From: Comamonadaceae bacterium
Lineage (GTDB): Bacteria; Pseudomonadota; Gammaproteobacteria; Burkholderiales; Burkholderiaceae_C
Assembly (NCBI GenBank): GCA_027484575.1
Contig: JAIXSQ010000014.1
Location: 1 to 64,000 of the forward strand
Reading direction: 5' to 3'
Length of the DNA stretch: 64,000 nt
Shown here: positions 8,328 through 17,194 of the stretch, one piece after another
How the letters are laid out: each line of letters begins with the position of its first letter
Position numbering within the stretch: the stretch's first letter is position 1
Notes under the pieces: generated by a model
What the model was told of the DNA's origin: nothing
Seen by the model: the letters and a program-made list of their open reading frames with translations, nothing else
Databases searched by the model: none
Program-made: the position numbers and the translations under genes

Positions 8328-9296
8328 TCAATCCGCCCGGAACCCCGTGCGCTTGACCACCGGCGCCCAGCGCCTGGTGTCCTCCTGCATGGTGCGCGAG
8401 AGGTCGGCCGGCGTGCCGCCGCCCACGTCCAGTCCCAGGGCCGCGAAGCGCTCGCGCACCTCCGGCAGGGCCAGCACCTTGTTGACGGCGCGGTTCACCG
8501 CCTCCACCTCGGCGGGCGGCGTGCGCGCGGGCGCGTACATCCCGAACCAGCCCTGGCCGACGATGTCGGCATAGCCCTGCTCGCGGAAGGTCGGCACGTC
8601 GGGGAAGACCTTGCTGCGCGCCGCGCCCGAGGTGGCCAGCACCGTGACCTTGCCGGCCTTGGCGTTCTGCTGCCACTCCATCACCACGTCGATGCCGGCC
8701 GGCACGTGGTTGCCCATCACCGCCGACTGCAGCGCGGCGCCGCCGTTGAATGGCGCGTGCACCATGTCCACCCCGATGCCGGTGCCGATCATCTCGCCGA
8801 AGAAATGCGGCAGGCTGCCCGGCGCCGGCGAGCCGAAGCTGGCCTTCTGCGGGTTCGCCTTGAGCCAGGCCACGTACTCCTTCAGGTTCTTCGCCGGCAC
8901 CTGCGGGCCCACCGCCAGCGCGAATCCGAAGTCGCAGAGCCGCGTGACCGGCGTGAAGTCCGCCACGGGGTCGTAGGGCAGCTTGCTGAACACCAGCGGC
9001 GCCAGCACCGGCACCACCACCGGCGTGACCATCACCGTGTTGCCGTCGGCCGGCGCGGACTTCAGCAACTCGGCCGCCAGCCGGCCGCCGGCGCCCGGCT
9101 TGTTGTCGACCACGATCGGCCGCTTGAGCTCGTCCTTGAGCTTGTCGGCCACGATGCGCGTGACCACGTCGATGGACACGCCCGCCTGGAAGCCCACCAG
9201 CACGCGCAGCGGCCGGTCGTTCTGGGCCAGCGCGGCCGGGGCCGCGAGCGCGGCGGATGCCAGGGCCAGGCCCTGCAGCAGATGACGTCGTTGCAT
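8328..9296 (-). CDS. Bug-family (TctC) tripartite tricarboxylate transporter substrate-binding protein
   Basis: Periplasmic receptor, 322 residues, with a signal peptide (MQRRHLLQGLALASAALAAPAALAQ). Family features follow: RPLRVLVGFQAGVSIDVVTRIVA near the start, VVDNKPGAGGRLAAELLKSAPADG, and FGSPAPGSLPHFFGEMI. Such proteins bind carboxylates or other small organic acids and normally serve a TctA/TctB permease. No permease gene is in the window. It is the last gene of the leftward Rieske-reductase-SDR-ALDH operon, 20 bp after the aldehyde dehydrogenase, so it probably captures that pathway's substrate. Confidence 0.92.
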   Translation of the reverse strand: MQRRHLLQGLALASAALAAPAALAQNDRPLRVLVGFQAGVSIDVVTRIVADKLKDELKRPIVVDNKPGAGGRLAAELLKSAPADGNTVMVTPVVVPVLAPLVFSKLPYDPVADFTPVTRLCDFGFALAVGPQVPAKNLKEYVAWLKANPQKASFGSPAPGSLPHFFGEMIGTGIGVDMVHAPFNGGAALQSAVMGNHVPAGIDVVMEWQQNAKAGKVTVLATSGAARSKVFPDVPTFREQGYADIVGQGWFGMYAPARTPPAEVEAVNRAVNKVLALPEVRERFAALGLDVGGGTPADLSRTMQEDTRRWAPVVKRTGFRAD

Positions 9297-9316
9297 GGAT
9301 CTGTCTCCTCTCGCCT

Positions 9317-10756
9317 TCAGGCGCTGTAGTGCATGAACCGGGTGTCGTGGAAGGCTTCCAGGCCCTCGATGCCGGACTCGCTGCCGTGGCCGCTGTCCTT
9401 GCAGCCGCCGAACGGCGCCTCGGGCACCGAGACGCCGATGCCGTTGACCGCCAGCGCGCCCACCTCCAGCCGTTGCGAGACGGTGTGGATGGTGCGCGCG
9501 GAATCGGTGTAGAGGTAGCCGGCCAACCCATAGTCGCTCCGGTTGGCCAGCGCGATCGCCTCGTCGACGGTGTCGAAGGGCTGGATGCAGGCCACCGGGC
9601 CGAACGGCTCCTCGTGCAGCGCGGGCGTGTCCGCGGGCGGCTCGACCAGCAGCGTCGGCGCCACGAAGCACCCGTCCACCGGCGCGTCGCCGGCCAGCAC
9701 CCGGGCGCCGGCCTGGCGCGAGCGCGCGATCAGGTCGCGCACGGCCGCCTGGCGGCGGGCGTTGGCCAGCGGGCCCATCGTGGTCGCGCCGTCCAGGCCG
9801 TGGCCCAGCCGCAGCCCGCGGGCCGCCGCGTCGAAGGCATCGACGAAGCGCCCGAGCAGCGGCCGCGCGACGAGGAAGCGGGTGGGCGCCAGGCAGGCCT
9901 GGCCGGCGTTGCGGAACTTGTGCTGCGCCAGCAGCGGCACCACCCGGTCCAGGTCGGCGTCGGCGCAGACGATGGCCGGCGCATGCCCGCCCAGCTCCAG
10001 CGTGATGCGCTTGAGGTGCTGCCCCGCCAGCTGCGCCAGCGCGCGGCCCACCGGCACCGAGCCGGTGAAGCTCACCTTGCGGATCACCGGCGAGGCGATC
10101 AGCGTGGCCGACACCTGCGCCGGCTCGCCGTAGACCAGCTGCACCACGCCGGCGGGCAGCTCCTGCGCCAGCGCGTCGACGAAGGCCGCCAGCGCCGCCG
10201 GGGTCTCCTCGGCGCCCTTGAGCACGATGGAGCAACCGGCGGCCAGCGCGCCGCCCAGCTTGCGGGCCGAGAGCACCAGCGGGAAGTTCCAGGGCGCGAA
10301 CGCCGCCACCGGCCCCACCGGCAACTTGTGCACGTCCATGCGGCTGCCCGGCGCGCGGGCCGGCACGATGCGGCCATACGCGCGGCGCGCCTCCTCGGCG
10401 TACCACTTGACCAGGTCCGCGGCCATCAGGCACTCGGCCCGCGCCTCGGCCAGCGGCTTGCCCTGCTCCAGCGTCAGCAGCGTGGCGATGCGCTCCACGT
10501 CGGCGCGGATGCGGGCCACCCCGCGCTCGAGCCGGGCGCAGCGCTCGTGCGCCGGCACGGCACGCCAGGCCTGGAAGGCCGCGTCGGCGGTGCGCAGCGC
10601 CTCGTCCAGGTCGGCAGCGCCGGCCAGCCGCAGCATATCGAGCACGCGGCCGTCGGCCGGGTCCACGATCTCGCGCCGGCCCTCGCCGGTGGCGGGGCGC
10701 CAGCGCCCGCCCACCAGCAGGTCGGGGCAGCGGTAGGCCACGGGGGCGGCGCTCAT
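9317..10756 (-). CDS. NAD(P)-dependent aldehyde dehydrogenase
   Basis: A 479-residue enzyme that oxidises an aldehyde to the acid. The family signatures are intact: the oxyanion Asn in PWNFPL, the general base Glu254 in ITLELGG, the nucleotide-binding SFTGSVPVGRAL, and the catalytic Cys288 in FRNAGQACLAPTRF. It most resembles the succinate-semialdehyde/vanillin dehydrogenase side of the superfamily; the exact substrate is not readable. Its ATG overlaps the stop of the SDR gene upstream (ATGA), showing translational coupling. In this operon it would oxidise an aldehyde produced after oxygenase or SDR action. Confidence 0.92.
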   Translation of the reverse strand: MSAAPVAYRCPDLLVGGRWRPATGEGRREIVDPADGRVLDMLRLAGAADLDEALRTADAAFQAWRAVPAHERCARLERGVARIRADVERIATLLTLEQGKPLAEARAECLMAADLVKWYAEEARRAYGRIVPARAPGSRMDVHKLPVGPVAAFAPWNFPLVLSARKLGGALAAGCSIVLKGAEETPAALAAFVDALAQELPAGVVQLVYGEPAQVSATLIASPVIRKVSFTGSVPVGRALAQLAGQHLKRITLELGGHAPAIVCADADLDRVVPLLAQHKFRNAGQACLAPTRFLVARPLLGRFVDAFDAAARGLRLGHGLDGATTMGPLANARRQAAVRDLIARSRQAGARVLAGDAPVDGCFVAPTLLVEPPADTPALHEEPFGPVACIQPFDTVDEAIALANRSDYGLAGYLYTDSARTIHTVSQRLEVGALAVNGIGVSVPEAPFGGCKDSGHGSESGIEGLEAFHDTRFMHYSA

Positions 10757-11511
10757 ATGTTGCGGCCCCCGTCGACGTCCAGGCAGACGCCGGTGAGGAA
10801 CGAGGACGCGTCGGAGGCCAGCCAGGCCACCGCCGAAGCCACGTCGGCCGGCCGGGTGAAGCGGCCCAGCGGGATCCGCGAGAGGAAGCGTTCGCGGTTG
10901 GCCGGGGTGTCCTCCATGCCCATGAAGTCGCCCAGCATGGCGGTCTCGCCGATCATGGGATTGACCGCATTGATGCGCACGCCGCTGCGCGCGAACTCCA
11001 GCGCCAGCCCCTTGGTGATGTTGATCATCGCGGCCTTGCTGCCCGAGTACCACACCAGGCCCGGGCCGGGCCGCACGCCGGTGGTCGAGGCCACGTTGAC
11101 GATGCAGCCGCCGCCCTGCGCCGTGAAATGCGGCAGCACCGCGCGGGCGGTCCAGAACACGCTCTTGAGGTTGACCTGCAGCACGCGGTCGAACTCGGCT
11201 TCGGTCACCTCCAGCGCCGGCTTGTTGCGATGCGTGGTGCCGGCGTTGTTCACCAGCACGTGCAGGCCGCCCAGCTGCGCGATGGTGCCGGCCACCAGCG
11301 CCTGCACGTCGGCCTCACGGGCCACGTCGCAGCGCATCGCGGCGCTGCGGCCGCCGGCCTCGCGGATGTCGGCGGCCACCCGGATGGCGCCCTCCTCGTT
11401 GAGGTCCGCGATCATCACGGCCAGGCCGTCGGCGGCCAGTTGACGGGCGGTGGCCGCGCCGAAGCCGGAGGCGGCACCGGTGACGATGGCCACCTTGGAT
11501 TGCGTTGTCAT
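10753..11511 (-). CDS. Short-chain dehydrogenase/reductase
   Basis: A 252-residue classical SDR. The Rossmann motif TGAASGFGAATA is near residue 12, NNAG near 88, and the catalytic Ser-Tyr-Lys appear as VASTTG and WYSGSKAA (YxxxK). The C-terminal DVDGGRNI resembles 3-oxoacyl-ACP reductase-like SDRs, but family resemblance to FabG does not fix the substrate. It starts 10 bp downstream of the reductase gene's stop and overlaps the aldehyde dehydrogenase start by 4 bp. It probably oxidises an alcohol or diol intermediate of the Rieske-initiated pathway. Confidence 0.9.
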   Translation of the reverse strand: MTTQSKVAIVTGAASGFGAATARQLAADGLAVMIADLNEEGAIRVAADIREAGGRSAAMRCDVAREADVQALVAGTIAQLGGLHVLVNNAGTTHRNKPALEVTEAEFDRVLQVNLKSVFWTARAVLPHFTAQGGGCIVNVASTTGVRPGPGLVWYSGSKAAMINITKGLALEFARSGVRINAVNPMIGETAMLGDFMGMEDTPANRERFLSRIPLGRFTRPADVASAVAWLASDASSFLTGVCLDVDGGRNI

Positions 11512-11521
11512 GGGGGTTCCT

Positions 11522-12484
11522 TCAGAGGTCCAGCACCAGCCGCGGCCCGCCACAGCGGGAGACGCAGACCAGCATGCGGTCGTGGGCGGCGCGCTCGGCC
11601 GGGCCGAGCACGGTGTCGCGGTGGTCCACGGTGCCTTCCAGCACCGGCGCCTCGCAGCTGCCGCACAGGCCTTCGCGGCAGGACCAGGGATGGTCCACGC
11701 CCAAACGTTCCAGCGCGGCGAGCACGCTCTCCTGCGGCTCGACGCGGGTGGTCTTGTCGCTGCGGCGCAGCACCAGCTCGAAGCCGGCCGCCGGGGCGGC
11801 TCCGGCTGCTTCGGCCGCGCGGAAGCGCTCCATGCGCAGCCGGCCCTCCGGCCAGCCGGCCGCCTGTGCGGCGCGGGTGAGCGCATCCAGCATGGGCGCG
11901 GGGCCGCAGGCGTAGACGCCCTGCCAGTCGCGCGCGGCCAGCAGCGCCCCCAGGTCGGGCGCTGCGCCCTGCACCTCGTCGACGTGCAACTGCACCCGGC
12001 TCGCGTCCAGGGCGCGGAGTTCGTCGATGAACGCCAGGCGCGAGGCCGTCCGCGCGCAGGCCAGCAGCTGCCAGTCGATGCCCGCCGCGTGGCAGTGGCG
12101 AGCCATGGCCACCAGGGGCGTGATGCCGATGCCGCCGGCCACCAGCAGCACCTTGCGGTGCGCCGGTTCGAGCGCGAAGGCGTTGCGCGGGCCGGCCACG
12201 CGCAGCGCCTGGCCGACGCGCAGCTGGTCGTGCACCCAGGCCGAACCGCCACGGCTGGCGGCGTCGCGGGCGATGCCCACCGTGTACGCGGCCTGCGTCG
12301 GCGCGCCCAGCGCATCGACCAGCGAGTAGGAACGCACCAGGCCGCCCGGCAGGTGCAGGTCCAGGTGCGCGCCCGGCGCGGCGCCGGGCAGGGGGGCGCC
12401 GTCGCCGGCGCGCAGTTCGACGGCCAGCACGTCGCGCGCCATGGCGCGCACGGCATGCACGACCAGTTCGCGCCGGGTGGTCAC
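11522..12484 (-). CDS. VanB/phthalate dioxygenase reductase-type oxidoreductase (FMN, [2Fe-2S])
   Basis: A 320-residue electron-transfer partner. An FMN-binding domain comes first (about residues 5-105, SYSLVDA for flavin contact). An NAD-binding domain follows (GGIGITPLVAMA near 117, ACGPAPMLDAL near 191). A plant-type ferredoxin domain is at the C-terminus with cysteines in SCREGLCGSCEAPV plus a later Cys in LVCVSRC. It would pass electrons from NADH to the Rieske oxygenase encoded just upstream. The start is the GTG at 12484, whose GTGA overlaps the oxygenase stop codon. Confidence 0.93.
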   Translation of the reverse strand: MTTRRELVVHAVRAMARDVLAVELRAGDGAPLPGAAPGAHLDLHLPGGLVRSYSLVDALGAPTQAAYTVGIARDAASRGGSAWVHDQLRVGQALRVAGPRNAFALEPAHRKVLLVAGGIGITPLVAMARHCHAAGIDWQLLACARTASRLAFIDELRALDASRVQLHVDEVQGAAPDLGALLAARDWQGVYACGPAPMLDALTRAAQAAGWPEGRLRMERFRAAEAAGAAPAAGFELVLRRSDKTTRVEPQESVLAALERLGVDHPWSCREGLCGSCEAPVLEGTVDHRDTVLGPAERAAHDRMLVCVSRCGGPRLVLDL

Positions 12485-13524
12485 TTGGCCACCGCCTGCG
12501 CTTCGTTGCGCGCCAGCCGGTCGGTCAGCCAGCGGGCCTGGCTCAGGCCGGCATCGGCGGCGATGGGGATCATCGGCCGCCCGGGCACCAGGTCGAGCAC
12601 CTGCTGCTGGCCCTCGATCATCCGGCGGTCCTCCTCGAAGGCGACCACCACGCCCTGGAAGATCGTCTCGGTCATAGCGGCGTCGTCAAGAGCGAAGTTG
12701 CGCGCCTGGCAGAACCAGTAGTGGCTGGTGCGCTCGGTCTCGGGCGTCTGGATCGAGGTGTGGCGGAACTGCAGGGCCTGCGGCACGCGCACGCCCTCGG
12801 CCGCGCCGGTGCCGGCCGGCGCCGAGCCGGCGTCCATGCGCAGCAGCGCGGGCGGCGACCACTGGTAGACCTGCCAGCGGTCGACCTTGCCCTCGAAGGC
12901 GGCCACCGACTTGTGCAGGTTGGGCATCTCGTCGTCGAGGTACCAGCGGGTGATGGTCAGGGTGCCGTTGCCGGCCAGGTCGCGCTCGATCTTCGGCTTC
13001 AGGTCGGCAGCGCTCTGCGTGCCCAGCGTGGTGGGATGCACCCAGGCCAGGTGGGTGAAGTCCAGCAGGTTGTCGACGATCAGCTGGTAGTTCGCCTGGT
13101 AGTGGATGTAGCCGGGCTTCATGCGCCAGTCGGGGCTGTCGTGCCAGAAGAAGTCGACGATGTCCCCGGACTGCGCGAGCGCCGGATCGCCCATCCAGAT
13201 CCACACCAGGCGGTTCTTCTCGACGACGGGGTAGCTCTTGATGCGCGCCTGCGGCGGCACGCTGGCCTGGCCCGGGATCTCCACGCAGGCGCCGCTGGGA
13301 TCGAACTTCAGGCCGTGGTACATGCAGCGCACGCAATCGCCTTCCTTGCGGCCCAGGTGCAGCGGCGCCGAGCGGTGGCAGCAGCGGTTCTCCAGCGCCA
13401 CGGCGCGGCCGGTGCTGTCGCGGTACAGCAGCACGGGCTCGTTGAGCAGCGTGCGGGCCAGGAAGCCCTCGGCGGGCACCTCGTGGTCCCAGCCCGCCAC
13501 GTACCAGCAATTGCGCACGAACAT
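12481..13524 (-). CDS. Rieske non-heme iron oxygenase, vanillate O-demethylase oxygenase (VanA) type
   Basis: A 347-residue oxygenase component. The Rieske cluster ligands are C48-x-H50 and C67-x2-H70 (RCCHRSAP and CVRCMYHGLKFD). The mononuclear iron site is DNLLDFTHLAWVH (Asp bridge, two His). VanA-type enzymes demethylate or hydroxylate aromatic carboxylates; this protein could act on any methoxylated or carboxylated ring. It is the first gene of the leftward operon and is divergent from the LysR gene at 13651, the likely regulator. The ATG at 13524 gives the conserved MFVRNCWYVAGWDHEV start. Confidence 0.93.
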   Translation of the reverse strand: MFVRNCWYVAGWDHEVPAEGFLARTLLNEPVLLYRDSTGRAVALENRCCHRSAPLHLGRKEGDCVRCMYHGLKFDPSGACVEIPGQASVPPQARIKSYPVVEKNRLVWIWMGDPALAQSGDIVDFFWHDSPDWRMKPGYIHYQANYQLIVDNLLDFTHLAWVHPTTLGTQSAADLKPKIERDLAGNGTLTITRWYLDDEMPNLHKSVAAFEGKVDRWQVYQWSPPALLRMDAGSAPAGTGAAEGVRVPQALQFRHTSIQTPETERTSHYWFCQARNFALDDAAMTETIFQGVVVAFEEDRRMIEGQQQVLDLVPGRPMIPIAADAGLSQARWLTDRLARNEAQAVAK

Positions 13525-13601
13525 GGTCTCGTCCTTCGGTCTCGTTCGGTGTGCAGGCATTCTGGGAAGGCCCCCGTGCAAGCACCAAATCGCTTTTGAC
13601 C

Positions 13602-13623
13602 ATCGGTGATCGAGAATCCCGAT
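13602..13623. promoter_or_regulatory. Candidate LysR operator between Rieske operon and lysR
   Basis: ATCGG at 13602-13606 and CCGAT at 13619-13623 form a perfect 5-bp inverted repeat with 12 bp between arms. It lies in the 126-bp divergent region just upstream of the lysR start at 13651. Spacing resembles LysR boxes (T-N11-A type) but is one base longer than the classical spacing. Evidence is position and symmetry only. Confidence 0.4.
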
Positions 13624-13650
13624 CTCCGTGTTCACCCCAGGTCCACCCCG

Positions 13651-14565
13651 ATGAAGCTCGCCACGCTCCAGGCCCTGCTGCAGGTCGAGGCCCTGGGCTC
13701 GATCCGCGCGGCAGCCCAGCAGGTGCACCTGTCGCAGCCGGCGCTCACGGCGGCGATCCAGCAGCTGGAGGAGGAGCTGGGCGCGCCGCTGCTGGTGCGC
13801 ACCAAGCAGGGCGCGACCTTCACGGAGTTCGGCCGCGCCTTCCTGCCGCGGGCGCGGCTGATCCTGGGCGAGGCCCGGCGCGCCAGGGAGGAGATCGAGC
13901 AGCTGCGCGGGCACTGGGAGGGACAGCTGCGCTTTTCCACCTCGCCGGCCGTGGCGCTGTCGCTGCTGCCGCTGGCCCTGCCGCGCTTTCGCACCGAGCA
14001 CCCCGGCGTGGACGTGACCTTCCGCGACGGCCTGTACCCCGGCATCACGCCGGCGCTGCGCGACGGCAGCCTGGACTTCGGCCTGACGCCGGTGCACCGG
14101 CTGGACATCGAGCAGGACCTCGTGGCCGAACCGCTGTTCGTCACCGACATCGTGATCGCCTGCCACAAGGACCACCCGCTGCGCCACGCCACCAGCCTGG
14201 CCGAGTTGGCCGGCTGCGACTGGGTGCTGTCGTCGGCACCGCGCGGGCCCGGCGCCGTGGTCGACGAGGCGTTCGCCGCCGCGGGCCTGGGCGCACCGCG
14301 GCGGGCGCTGGTGTGCGAGTCGTTCCTCGCGCTGCCCGGGCTGGTGGCGCATTCCGACTACATGGCCACCATCCCGCGCCTGCTGTTCGAGCTGAACGCC
14401 TTTCGCGAGCAGCTGGTGCAGGTGCCGGTGCGCGAGCTGCTGCCCAGCCCCACGGTGCACGTCGTGCGCCGCCACGACCTGCCGCTGACGCCCGCCGCGC
14501 AGAAGCTGATCGGCTGGATCCGGCACTACGCGCTGGCGCTGCCGAAGCAGCAGGCGAAGGGGTGA
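13651..14565 (+). CDS. LysR-family transcriptional regulator
   Basis: A 304-residue regulator. The winged HTH occupies residues about 1-60 (MKLATLQALLQVEALGSIRAAAQQVHLSQPALTAAIQQLEEELG in essence). The effector domain follows from about residue 90 (LRFSTSPAVALSLLPLAL). An upstream in-frame ATG at 13606 would add 15 residues ahead of the normal LysR start, so the ATG at 13651 was chosen. Divergent orientation to the Rieske operon makes it the probable activator, responding to the pathway's aromatic substrate. It is followed by a repeat and the convergent sulfatase gene. Confidence 0.92.
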   Translation: MKLATLQALLQVEALGSIRAAAQQVHLSQPALTAAIQQLEEELGAPLLVRTKQGATFTEFGRAFLPRARLILGEARRAREEIEQLRGHWEGQLRFSTSPAVALSLLPLALPRFRTEHPGVDVTFRDGLYPGITPALRDGSLDFGLTPVHRLDIEQDLVAEPLFVTDIVIACHKDHPLRHATSLAELAGCDWVLSSAPRGPGAVVDEAFAAAGLGAPRRALVCESFLALPGLVAHSDYMATIPRLLFELNAFREQLVQVPVRELLPSPTVHVVRRHDLPLTPAAQKLIGWIRHYALALPKQQAKG

Positions 14566-14576
14566 GCCCCTGCGCC

Positions 14577-14814
14577 GTCATCCCGGCGCAGGCCGGGATC
14601 CAGTGACTGGCCGCGAGGCCGGGAGAAAGTCACTGGGCCCCGGCCTGCGCCGGGGCGACGAGCCGACGGGGCGCCATGGCCGCGCACCTTGCCGTCGTCC
14701 GCGCCCTCCTCGGCATCCGCGCCCTTTCCCCGTCATCCCCGCGCAGGCGGGGATCCAGACCGGCGCCGGTGGCGCGCAGAGGTTGTCGCTGGACCCCCGC
14801 CTGCGCGGGGGTGA
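14577..14814. repeat. Two paired-palindrome repeats, copies 3a and 3b
   Basis: The gap 14566-14853 contains one full repeat at 14577-14660 (CATCCCGGCGCAGGCCGGGAT, then CCCCGGCCTGCGCCGGGG). A second, variant repeat is at about 14730-14814 (CATCCCCGCGCAGGCGGGGAT, then ACCCCCGCCTGCGCGGGGGT). The two differ in the outer bases (CCGG versus CCCC/GGGG type), showing two subfamilies side by side. The flanking genes are convergent. Confidence 0.85.
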
Positions 14815-14853
14815 CGCGCGCACTGCACCTGCGCGGAGGGTGACGGGCACGCC

Positions 14854-16182
14854 TCAGCGCTGCGGCATGTCCTTGGAGGAGTACCCCAGGCTGACCGTCG
14901 CGTCCGCCGGGATCGGCGGCAGCGTCGCATCCCAGGCCTCCCACGCGGCCCGCATCGCGGCCAGCCGCTCGGGCTGGCGCCCGCCCAGGTTGGCGCGTTC
15001 GCGCGCGTCGGCCTCGATGTCGAACAGGTAGTCGTTGCCGTCCACCCGCAGGTACTTCCAGCGGCCGTCGCGCCAGGCGCGCTGGCCGCGGTGGTTCATG
15101 CGCCAGCCCATGGGGCGGTCGAAGCGCACCGACGGATCGCGCAGCACCGGCAGCAGCGACACGCCGTCCAGCGGGTGGTCGGGATGCGCGGCGACGCCGG
15201 CCATGTCCAGCACGGTGGCCGACCAGTCCATGGTCAGGCAGTGCTGCGCGCTGGTGGCGCCGGCCGGGATCACCGCCGGCCAGTGCGCGATCCAGGGCAC
15301 GCGGATGCCGCCTTCGGTCAGGTCCATCTTGCCGCCCACCAGCGGCCAGTTGTCCGAGAAGCGCTCGCCGCCGTTGTCGCTGGTGAAGACCACCAGCGTG
15401 TCGCGGTCCTGCCCCGTGCGGCGCAGCGCGTCCATGATCCAGCCGATCCCTTCGTCCATGTGGTGGATCATGCGGCGGTAGGTCTCGACGTTGCCGCCGT
15501 GCAGGTGGAACAGGTGGTCCTTGACCTCGGCCGCCACCGCCTCGTCGTCGCGCGTCTCCCAGGGCCAGTGCGGCGCGGTGTAGTGCAGCGACAGGAAGAA
15601 GGGCGCGTCCTGCGTGGCCATGCGCTCGACGTAGTCGACCGCGCGGCGCGACAGCAGGTCGGTGAGGTAGCCCTCCTCGTGCTTCTCCTCCTCGCCGAAG
15701 TACAGATCGTGCGAGCCGTTGTTGCTGCAGTGGGTGAAGTAGTCCACCCCGCCCGACATCGGGCCGAAGAACTCCTCGTAGCCCGACTTCAGCGGCCCGA
15801 AGGTGGGCGGGTAGCCCAGGTGCCACTTGCCGATCAGCGCGGTGCGGTAGCCGGCCTCGCGCAGCAGCGAGGGCACGGTGGGATGGTCTGGCGGCAGGCC
15901 CAGCGTGGTGCTGCCCTTGCTGCGGCTGCTGATCGGCTCGTCGGCCGCGCCGCGCAGGCGGTACTGCCAGCGCGCGGTGATCAGCGCGAAGCGGGTGGGC
16001 GAGCACACCGGCGAGTTGGCGTAGCCCTCGGTGCAGCGCAGGCCGTTCGCGGCCAGGCCGTCGAGCACCGGCGAGACCGGGCCGAAGGCCGCCTCGCGGC
16101 CGCCGTAGCAGCCCAGGTCGGCGAAGCCGAGGTCGTCGGCGACGATGAAGATGACGTTGGGTCGTTTCGCTTGCATGGTCAT
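14854..16182 (-). CDS. Sulfatase (type I, formylglycine-dependent family)
   Basis: A 442-residue alkaline-phosphatase-superfamily hydrolase that releases sulfate from sulfate esters. Metal-binding Asps are in IFIVADDLGFADLGCYG near the N-terminus. The formylglycine signature is CSPTR with Cys60 as the residue to be converted. GKWHLGY and FTSDNGGE supply further active-site residues. No signal peptide is visible, so it appears cytoplasmic, which is unusual for many arylsulfatases but known. It is the last gene after two Bug receptors, and its ATG overlaps the preceding stop (ATGA). No maturase gene (FGE or anSME) is in the window. Confidence 0.92.
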   Translation of the reverse strand: MTMQAKRPNVIFIVADDLGFADLGCYGGREAAFGPVSPVLDGLAANGLRCTEGYANSPVCSPTRFALITARWQYRLRGAADEPISSRSKGSTTLGLPPDHPTVPSLLREAGYRTALIGKWHLGYPPTFGPLKSGYEEFFGPMSGGVDYFTHCSNNGSHDLYFGEEEKHEEGYLTDLLSRRAVDYVERMATQDAPFFLSLHYTAPHWPWETRDDEAVAAEVKDHLFHLHGGNVETYRRMIHHMDEGIGWIMDALRRTGQDRDTLVVFTSDNGGERFSDNWPLVGGKMDLTEGGIRVPWIAHWPAVIPAGATSAQHCLTMDWSATVLDMAGVAAHPDHPLDGVSLLPVLRDPSVRFDRPMGWRMNHRGQRAWRDGRWKYLRVDGNDYLFDIEADARERANLGGRQPERLAAMRAAWEAWDATLPPIPADATVSLGYSSKDMPQR

Positions 16183-17144
16183 TCGACTTGCATGCCGGTC
16201 TTGCGGATCACCGGGGCGTACCGCGCGGAGGTCGCGGCCAGGCGCTGCGCCGCGGCGGCGCCGGCCAGTTGTTCGGGTTGCAGGTCCAGCGCCTGCAGCT
16301 TGCCGCGCACCTCGGGCCGGGCCATGGCCTCGGCGATGGCCCGCGCCATGGCCTGCACCAGCGGCTCGGGCGTGCTGCCCGGCGCCATCACCACGTACAG
16401 CACCTCCTGCTCCAGCTGCGGCAGGCCGGCCTCGGCCACGGTGGGCACCTGGGGCAGCAGCGGGCTGCGCTGGCGGCTGGTGACGGCCAGCGCGGTGATG
16501 CGGCCGGCCTGCACGAAGGGCAGCATGCCCGGCGTGGCGAGCACGCCGCCGTTGACCTCGCCCGACAGCACCGCGGTGACGGCCGGCGTGTTGCCCTTGT
16601 AGGGCACGTGCGTGACCTTCAGGCCCAGCTCCTGGGCCAGCTCGGCGGCCAGGTGGCCGGGGCTGCCGCTGCCCGCGCTGGAGTAGGTCAGGCCCTTGCC
16701 GCGGCCGGCCGCCACCAGGTCCTGCATCGACTTGAAGCCCGTGCCCGGATGCACGCCCACCAGCAGGCCCGAGGACGCGATGACGGCCAGCGGCTTGAGG
16801 TCGGCCGGCTTGAACGGCATCGCCTTGTAGATGTGCGGATTGACGGTGAAGGTGGTGTCGATCCCGAACAGCACCGTGCTGCCGTCGCCGGGCGCCTTGG
16901 CCACCGCGTCGGCGCCGATGTTGCCGGCGGCGCCAGCCTTGTTCTCGACGATCACCGGCTTGCCGCTCTCGCGCTGCAGCACCTCGGCCACCGCGCGCGC
17001 CATCAGGTCCGAGGGGCCGCCGGGCGGGAAGCTGTTGACGAACTTGACCGGGCCGGCGGGCCAGGCAGGGGCCTGCGCGCGGGCGGCAGGCAGGGACAGG
17101 GCGAGGGGCAGCGCAAGGGCGGCCAGCAGCAAGGGACGTCGCAC
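16179..17144 (-). CDS. Bug-family (TctC) substrate-binding protein
   Basis: A 321-residue periplasmic receptor. No ATG is available ahead of the signal peptide, so the start is the GTG at 17144 (VRRPLLLAALALPLALSLPAARA), preceded by GGAGA 6 bases upstream. Family blocks: VKFVNSFPPGGPSDLMARAVAEVL, VIVENKAGAAGNIGADAVAKAPGDG, and SSAGSGSPGHLAAEL. It is the second of two consecutive Bug genes upstream of the sulfatase, 50 bp after the first. Context suggests the ligand is a sulfated or carboxylated organic compound, an inference only. Confidence 0.9.
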   Translation of the reverse strand: MRRPLLLAALALPLALSLPAARAQAPAWPAGPVKFVNSFPPGGPSDLMARAVAEVLQRESGKPVIVENKAGAAGNIGADAVAKAPGDGSTVLFGIDTTFTVNPHIYKAMPFKPADLKPLAVIASSGLLVGVHPGTGFKSMQDLVAAGRGKGLTYSSAGSGSPGHLAAELAQELGLKVTHVPYKGNTPAVTAVLSGEVNGGVLATPGMLPFVQAGRITALAVTSRQRSPLLPQVPTVAEAGLPQLEQEVLYVVMAPGSTPEPLVQAMARAIAEAMARPEVRGKLQALDLQPEQLAGAAAAQRLAATSARYAPVIRKTGMQVE

Positions 17145-17194
17145 GGCGGGTCTCCGGGGATCGGGAAGCAGGGGTGGTGTGGAAGGCGTGGCGT

